A DNA stretch of 64,000 nucleotides. It comes from Paraspadella gotoi. Taxonomy: Eukaryota > Chaetognatha. Below are positions 57,041-64,000 of this stretch, piece after piece; position 1 is the first letter of the stretch; every line of letters starts with the position of its first letter. Position numbers and translations under genes: made by a program. The DNA lies in contig CM119269.1 of assembly GCA_051294375.1 (NCBI GenBank), positions 3,665,021-3,729,020 on the forward strand. Direction: 5' to 3'. The notes below the pieces were generated by a model. It saw only the letters and a list, made by a program, of their open reading frames with translations, did not search any database and had not been told where the DNA came from.

Positions 57041-58652
57041 ACTCTCAATATCTCTCTCCTTCTCTCTTCGTCTCAGTCTCTCTCTCCTGCTCCTCTTCTC
57101 TATGCTTTAAGCACCTGTGATCTCTCAGGATGATCCTGCCTCTAATTGCCTTTGACAAATGTCACAAGTTGAACGGCACTCTCGTTCCTGGTGAGTTCTT
57201 TCGGGAATCAAAGGAAGATTGTTAGCTTTTAAGTGGAATCTTCTGTTTGCAATATTGCCAGATGAAACTTCTTTCTTATTCTCGTCGGTCCGCCCTCGCG
57301 GCCGTTTTCTTCCGGCGGGCACTTAACGAGCCTCCCAAAGCCGCGGCGGCGCTGCAGCGGCGTAGTTTTTAAAAGGCGGCGGCGCTAGCTTCCCGCCGTC
57401 GGCGGCGAAATACGCTCTCTGACTGTCTGTTGCTGTGGTGCTGCGCCAATAGATGGCCTAGCGTTGATGGAGATACGCCACGCGAGCGTTGTGATTAGAA
57501 CCCGGTCCCCTGAGGCCACCGTGACGTGGCTTCGCGTTGGCCTGACCTCTTGGGCGTGGTGACAGGATTCTAGCGTCGATGGCGCGCACCGAGGCCTCCG
57601 TTTCCGTTTGTCTTCGGACGGGCGGCTTCGGCGAGACGAGAGAATCGAACCGGTTGAATTTGGAGGAGAAGAGGGAGAGTGGAGGGGGACGAGAGGAAGA
57701 AGAGGAGGGGCGGAAAGGGAATGGAATGGGGAGGAAGAGGAAAGGAGAAAGCCTGGATGATGGCTAGAGGAAGGAAGAAGATTGGAGGGAGGCAGGCGGC
57801 GGAGAACCAGCGGGGAATCGCCGTGCACAGCGCCGCGTTAAGTCTAACGGAAAAAAAAATAAAGAAACAGTCAATGAGAGAATAAACCTTTAATTTTTAA
57901 CTTTCAATGTTTACTGTGTATGGTATACATTTATAAAAGAAAAAAAGAGCACAGTAAGTTATTTTGTGCGGAAAAACTAATATAAAAGTTTTTCGAATTT
58001 AATTTTTTAAATATATACTAATGATTGACAATAATTTATAAAAAATTGAAGATAACTATCGAATAATTTTTAAAATATTTTTTTAAGTACATAAGCCTGT
58101 CAAGTAGTGCAACGCCACTTATCCAACCAGGACGATTGTATCATTAACTCTAAACCGACGAAACCGCTCCACATTCACGCCGTCTTCGTCGGAACTGTAG
58201 GAGGAGGCTGGCATTTCTGGCAGCTCCACCTCTGCTGCATCGCGCCGGATCGGGACCTGCGTCGTCACGATAAGAACTTAAGCCAATCGAGAGGCAACCG
58301 CCGAGCCGGCTTACAGTCGCCATCTATACGCCGCGGCGGTGTGCTGCGAGGCGGCCGCAGGGGAGACGGCAGAGAGGATGGTGGCGTCGACTGGGGCGAC
58401 GGACGACGCCGAAAATCCTGGCGGCGATAACGAGGAAAACGGCGCCGAATCGCGTCCCGTTGACGAGCCGGTGGGGAAAAGGGCGCGCGCGACCGTTCCT
58501 GTGCGTCATCGGCGCCGACGAAGACGCGAATACCGCGACGGAGATAAACTGGAAGCGCGCCGCGAATGACGCCCCAACGAGCGGGTGGCGTGCGCCGGGA
58601 AAGGCGTCGGTTGTAGAGCTAGAAGAACGAGGCGCCGTTTGTGACGGTGAGG
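56188..58652 (-). pseudogene. Frameshifted duplicate of the odd-skipped-family gene
   Basis: All four exons are present in order: 58118-58652, 57115-57835, 56744-56848, 56188-56428 (approximate). Each contains several one-base insertions or deletions, many in homopolymers, so no finger exon reads through. Introns and flanks are as similar as the exons, which argues against an older paralogue such as sob or bowl. Confidence 0.9.
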
Positions 58653-58659
58653 TCTGGTC

Positions 58660-58917
58660 GGAGAAGAGGAAGAGGAAAAAGTTGGGGGAGTTTATCTAAG
58701 TTGGAATTTGGAGTTTAGTTATGTGTCTTGTACTAAATAAAAATTATTAATATTGTTTATAGTATCTATTTTGGGAGGGAGTTAGTGTTGTCTCTGGTTA
58801 TTGTCAACGGTACACCTCCTCTTCACAGTGATGTTTCCCCAATCCTCTCAGAAGTAAGAAACTGCGATTTTTATCTCTTGACTTATCATGACATGAAAAC
58901 AGTGTAGAGAGAGAGAT

Positions 58918-58952
<35 letters not shown>

Positions 58953-59146
58953 TGGGGGCAGATGTCAAATATCCCTAGGAAAAGAGGGGATTTATTTAGG
59001 ATTGCCGGTACCAAGAAAAAAATGAAATAATGGAAATCGGAATCGAGAAAAAGAAAGAATACTAATCTTGAAATATCTGGACTATGTTGGGTCGTCCCAA
59101 GAAGAGAGAGAGAGAGAGGCAGAGAGAGAGAGCGAGAGCGAGAGAT

Positions 59147-59184
<38 letters not shown>

Positions 59185-60405
59185 AGAGCGAACCGCCCTC
59201 CGAAGCGACCAGTTCAAGGATTCTCGTTACACCGAGAGAAAGGAGGAGAAAGAGTCATTCGGATCTTGATTTTCGATCTTACCTAAGGGGGCTTGAAGCA
59301 TTAGCAAGGAATCTTTGGCGATTTTCAAAGGGATCTGAGCATACGATGATTGTCTTTTGAATGCATCAGTGTTGATAACGATTATTTACTACTCAAATGT
59401 TCATGTGTTCAATTATACTAATGCAGCTTATCAGTAAGACAAGCTAGATGCCCTATGTTATATTTTATAACGAATTTGAATAAAACGTTAACATTTTAAA
59501 CACCTCCCACTTTTCCGTTTCTCCTTGACCTTGGACCCGGCGGTGCTGTACCCCAACTTCTTTTTAATTTATATTTCTTTGCTTGCAATTCCATTTATCA
59601 AAACGAATTCCCCCCGCCACCCATCCCCAGCCCCTTAAACAAACCTACATACGCCCTCCTTCCTCCGTAATTTTCTGTTCGACGAAGAATTTGCGAATTG
59701 CTTATATCCCTACTAAGAGACGACACGACGACGCACGAACGACGACGCGACGAGAGACCCGGATTACGGTAGGTGTCGTTTTAACGGGGAGACTTCGAAC
59801 AGGCTTTGCCAGGAAGAGAGCGGAGGAAGAAGTTTGGGGGGGGCGAGCAAGATGGCCGGGAGTGACGAGAAAGGAAGACAGTGAAATTGAAAAAAGCGAA
59901 GGCTTATAACTTCTGTCGACTCTGAAGACAGGATTAAATCGACCCAAAGGTGAACCGAAACAACAACAACCAAAGAAAATCACAACAACTGAAAACGGAC
60001 GAAGAAAAATAAAATAAAAAAGAAAAAAACAAAGAATTTATTTTGTACATAAAACCAACGCGCTCTTTATTGCGTTACAAGTCTACGTCTTTTTCTTAAC
60101 GTTTTTTTATTAAATTTTCAATAATTTTTTTTGTCAATTTCGTCGCACGGTGACACATTTTTTAATGTTTTTGCGTTTTAAACCAGTTATACATTTTAAC
60201 ACCGTTTTTCCGTGTATATTCAGCAGTTTTCCTTCCCTTTTACATATTACCGTAGCTCAGGCGTTAAAATAATTATATATTGGTAAAAGGGATATAAGAA
60301 TTATAGCCTGTCCAAATATCAGGGGCAGATAGCTATTTAAAACTATTGATTGTTACCAGTTCATTCAATCAAAATTGACTTCCCATTAACCTCAATCTTC
60401 AAACT
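58660..60405 (+). repeat. Block X (right part of X1, and X2), third copy
   Basis: Direct copy of 43870-45565, with (GA)n tracts at 58905-58955 and 59100-59185. The middle part agrees with the inverted copy (48150-48850), not with 44205-44780. Confidence 0.85.
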
Positions 60406-60409
60406 TAAC

Positions 60410-62520
60410 CACCTGCCATTATTCGCTATTTAGACCAATCTCCTCCCCCCCTCTCCAACTTAGCAATTCTCCCCCCTCCTTCTCCCTCTTCTCACTCTCT
60501 CTCCTTCTTCTCCTTCCTCTTCATACTCCCGCCGCCGTCGCGCGCGGAGAAAAAAAGGCCAGCGGCGGAAAAAAGATCGAATTCCGCGGAATTTGGACCG
60601 AACTTATGGGATGCTGCCCCGCACCTCTCTCCCTTCACCCTCCATCCGCCCTACCTTCTCCATCTCCCCCTTCCAAAGAAAAAGTTCCTTCCTTTCGCCT
60701 TCGATCGGAGAATATACTTGATTGCGGCGAAATTAAATACCCCGCCTGCCCCATAGCGAGGGGGACCGGGTAAAATCGAATCTCTCTTCTCTCTATCTCT
60801 CTCTCTCTCCTCTCTTACTCTCTGCTCCTCTCTCTCTACTTCTCTACCTCCATCTCTCAATGTCATTGACTGGAGAGGGGTGGTAAGAGCGTGTAGTGGG
60901 CGCTTATCTCCAAACTCGAAAAAAAGAGGCAAACTTGTTGGGCCCCCAAAAATAATTCAGATTTAGTAAAATATTTTCAATTGTAGGTATCGTATAATTT
61001 GAGGCGAGTTAAGGAATGCTGGATCGGGGGGATGTAAAAATTCGAAAATTTAACATATGAAGAGATCGGGTTCTTCCCCCATCACATTCATCTTTTCCGT
61101 AACCCCTCAGCGCATTTCTTCCTCTTTCCAACTTTCCTTGTTTTGATTTTAATTAAGTATCCATTGCACATTTCATTTAATAGTTTCAGGTTTACGCTAT
61201 ATATTGAAGTTATTAGGCCGGAACAGGTTGAAAACTAGAAGTTCTCTATCAAAGTAATAATATAAAGTATGTTAAAATATAATATTAAAATTAAATTATT
61301 ATAATATCGCAACGAAGTTAATTCATTTTATTCTTCATATAAGTTAAAAAATTTTTTTGAATTTTTCAATTTTTTATAATGGATTCTGATAGAGTTAAAG
61401 TTAAGATAAAAGGTTATTAATCTCAAATTTTTAAAATTCCTGATTGTTTTATGATAAAACATTTAAAAAATACTAACATACATATGATGGATTTGATTTT
61501 ACGTTTTTTCTGTTTTTTACAATTTGTTTGCAAAATTTAAAAAATTATATATACTTTCAAGCTCATAGTAGGGGTAACCCCCACTAGGAGTGATCAAAGA
61601 ATTATAATACATTTTTAAGTAATACTTTCAATGGACAGAAAATCTTATTGCTCTATACCCAAATAATTATTTTTAATATTTATTTATAAATAGGAAAGGC
61701 CCAAACTTTTTTTGATAATTTTAAATTTTAAGACGCAGATTCAGATAGCTCATAAAAAAGTTGTCCTACACAAAGTAATAATTCTTTTTTAAATATTTTT
61801 ATGATAAGGTGAGTCAAAAATAAGAAAAACCGTAAAAAATCTCAATCAATCATCATCATTTCGATGAATTTTATCAGTTTTTTTTGATTTTTTCACATAG
61901 AAAACGTAAGAATTTTTAAAAGCTGTAATTATATTTCCTTATTTAACTTTAATGCCATCAGAATCCATCAAAAAATTTTTAAGATTCTAAAAAAATTTTA
62001 TAATATTAAAAAAGACAAGTAATATTTATATATAAATTTTTTTGAAAATGATTTGTTAAATATTAGTCAAAGACAACTAAAAAGTATTATATAATAGTCG
62101 AAATTTTTATAATTATCTCTGAGTTGGTCCCTATCAATAGGAATCCGTTCTTAAAAACTAATTTTTTTTAAAAAAATTTTGGTAATTGTTATATATTATA
62201 AAACCCGCCAATGAACTAATTCAACATTGAAAATCGATTTAGAATAGAAGGAAAAAAAGGAATTTTTTGAGAGAATTAAAAGTTATCAAGTATTCAATTT
62301 TGGCCCGCCCTTATGGAGTATAAATTTGATCTTTTCCTGAGTCTCTTTCTGCTCTCCCTCGTTTTTCTTTCAAAATCGATCAAACCATCACCCGCTAACG
62401 CTGTCTCCGTTCCTTAAACTCACTCTCCATCCCTCCATTTTCCCTCCCTTTTTCCCCCTTTCACCCATCACCAATATAATTACAACAAAGCGTCACTTTC
62501 TGACTTTCACATAACGACAG
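60410..62520 (-). repeat. Block Y, reversed copy
   Basis: Reverse complement of 45640-47400. It is longer by some 300 bases in its AT-rich middle (about 61560-61850, including ACCCCCACTAGGAGTG), which I could not place in the forward copy. Confidence 0.8.
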
Positions 62521-62574
62521 ACACTACGACGACATTCGAGAGAAACTTCACACTCGTTTATCTCTTCTTCTCCA

Positions 62575-63085
62575 CAGATCCTCTCGTTCTTCTCATCTCT
62601 AAGTTCTCTCCCTTTTTCGGCATCTAATATGTCATGTTTTCCCAATTCCTTCTCCAGCACAACGCTTATCCCTCTCATTAAGTTTCCGCACACCTCCCAC
62701 ATCACCAACGCTTTTACCACGTCTGCCCTAATCAAACTCTCTAGTCTGTACGACGTTGAAACACTTTGGATAAAATCGGTCCGCCCAATCACAAAATCAC
62801 TAACATATTAATTATTTAAACAACCTCATCGGATTCTACGCTGTCTCAGTTCCCAAAGCACGACATGACCACAGCCCTCTGTAACCATCACATTGTCATT
62901 GACTAAAGGACACCCCAGACAAAGGCAACGCACTCCGACATCCACAATATATGTTCAATCCACACGATTCCCATAATTCTCAATTATGATTCAGGCTCAC
63001 TCCAACCACCCACAATCTAAGATCGATCCTTTCCTCTGCTACAACCGGTTCCCCACATCCTGGCCTTAACAGCTTTGGTACTAAT
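62575..63085 (+). repeat. Block Z, copy 2
   Basis: Direct copy of 49962-50485. Beyond GGCCTTAACAGCTTTGGTAC it continues into sequence not seen elsewhere in the window. Confidence 0.8.
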
Positions 63086-64000
63086 TAGGGCTCATAGCCA
63101 CGAATACCCCACCATTTATTAGGGCTCACTGAGCGCCACCCCCTTCCTCCGCGTAATTCCTACCCACCCAACATTTTCATCCACCCCCCCTCGCTACCCC
63201 AAGAGCCTCGAACTCAATTAGTAGCTAGATTGAGGGCTCAGCTTCTTATTCTCCGTCAGAACCCTTCCCGGTTTACAAAAATCCTGGTTTTTGTTTGGAA
63301 AGCGACGATGCGGCTTCGAATTCGTGTAACGATGAGCAACACTATTCCGGCCGGGGGTTGGCGTTTAGGGAGGTGCGGAGGGTGGTGTGGAGGGGGTGGT
63401 GGCGAGGGTGGGTGAAAAGGGAGTGTATAAACGGAGGGCGATAGAGTGAGCGAATGGGGGTTCGAAGGTGTGATGCTGGTCCGTTAGGATCGGATACAGG
63501 GTTGCGGATGAAATTCCCGGCAAAAAGTGAAGGGAGTGAGACAGACCAGGATGGTTAAAATTTACTCGGGTCAGCATTGAAATCATGATCCCACAGCTAA
63601 ATAATGGCCCTCAAAGCCAACGTTGTAGGTTAAGAAACAAAATTAGTTAATGATTGAGTTCTTAGCGGTTTGATTTATTAGAATAATAGCTCGGAAACAG
63701 GTGGGCGCTACGAAAGGGGTGGGATGGGAAGGGTGTACAATGATGGTACGCAGGTAGGTGCTTTCGAAGGTGGTCGGTTGGCGATGGGCGACCGGGCGAA
63801 TCGGGAGGAGCTTTGAGATTACCGTCGCGGGCGGCGCGGATTTTGATTTAAAGTGGGCGATGTTTTGGCTTTGAAAAGAAAAGTCGAAATAGGTATATAT
63901 ATAATTGAGTTAAAAATATTACTTCCGTAATAGAAACAATATAGTAAAATTGTAAAATTTTATTGAAAATAAGATTAATTTTTTCTGAGCTTATTTTTTT
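63086..64000. other. Unique right end, no gene recognised
   Basis: Includes two TTAGGGCTCA motifs (about 63085 and 63118) and a G-rich stretch (63360-63420). No supported exon. Confidence 0.5.

Noticed and set aside
56188-58652. A second odd-skipped gene, as in the insect odd/sob/drm cluster
   Set aside because: Introns and flanks are as similar as exons, and every finger exon is frameshifted by small indels, which fits duplicated assembly better than a paralogue.

Overview
The window is nuclear DNA of an invertebrate animal. It has GT-AG introns, many (TC)n/(GA)n microsatellites, C2H2 and nuclear-receptor transcription factors, and a sodium/calcium exchanger with Calx-beta domains. Five-finger Odd-skipped proteins and this exchanger occur widely in bilaterians, so I cannot name the phylum. 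Only three genes are supported; almost every other long open frame is translated simple repeat.

Left part (4-24.5 kb): a Na+/Ca2+ exchanger (NCX/CALX, SLC8) lies on the minus strand in about 20 exons. I traced it exon by exon through matching splice phases, from TM1 through the alpha-1 repeat, TM5, the regulatory loop with CBD1 and CBD2, the alpha-2 repeat and the C-terminus. Its third intron (17.3-23.1 kb) holds a complete gene on the plus strand (18.4-22.8 kb). That gene joins two C2H2 zinc fingers to a nuclear-receptor C4 DNA-binding domain and shows no ligand-binding domain in the window. This hybrid is the most unusual gene here. The exchanger's introns also hold a miniature LTR retrotransposon (TRIM-like, 13,988-14,641), a 560-bp palindromic MITE, a tRNA-like remnant and several minisatellites.

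Middle (25.2-39 kb): no gene is recognised. One intergenic sequence is present in about three tandem copies (A, B, C). A 2.2-kb element with terminal inverted repeats sits in copy A, and copy B gives the matching empty site.

Right part (39-63 kb): an intact odd-skipped-family gene (minus strand, 41.6-43.9 kb, five C2H2 fingers) lies in a block that recurs at 53.8-60.4 kb. The second copy has single-base indels every 10-20 bases and is frameshifted throughout. Part of the block also recurs inverted at 47.4-49.9 kb, abutting an N run. A 1.8-kb piece (Y) is present once in each orientation. The simplest reading is that the assembly repeats one locus, using uncorrected long-read sequence or separated haplotypes; a real gene cluster is less likely. 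The underlying order is probably left flank - A - odd locus - X - Y (reversed) - Z - right flank.

The three genes do not form a pathway. The exchanger moves Ca2+ at the plasma membrane. The two transcription factors are nuclear and probably developmental. The only visible relation is positional: the zinc-finger/receptor gene is nested antisense inside the exchanger.
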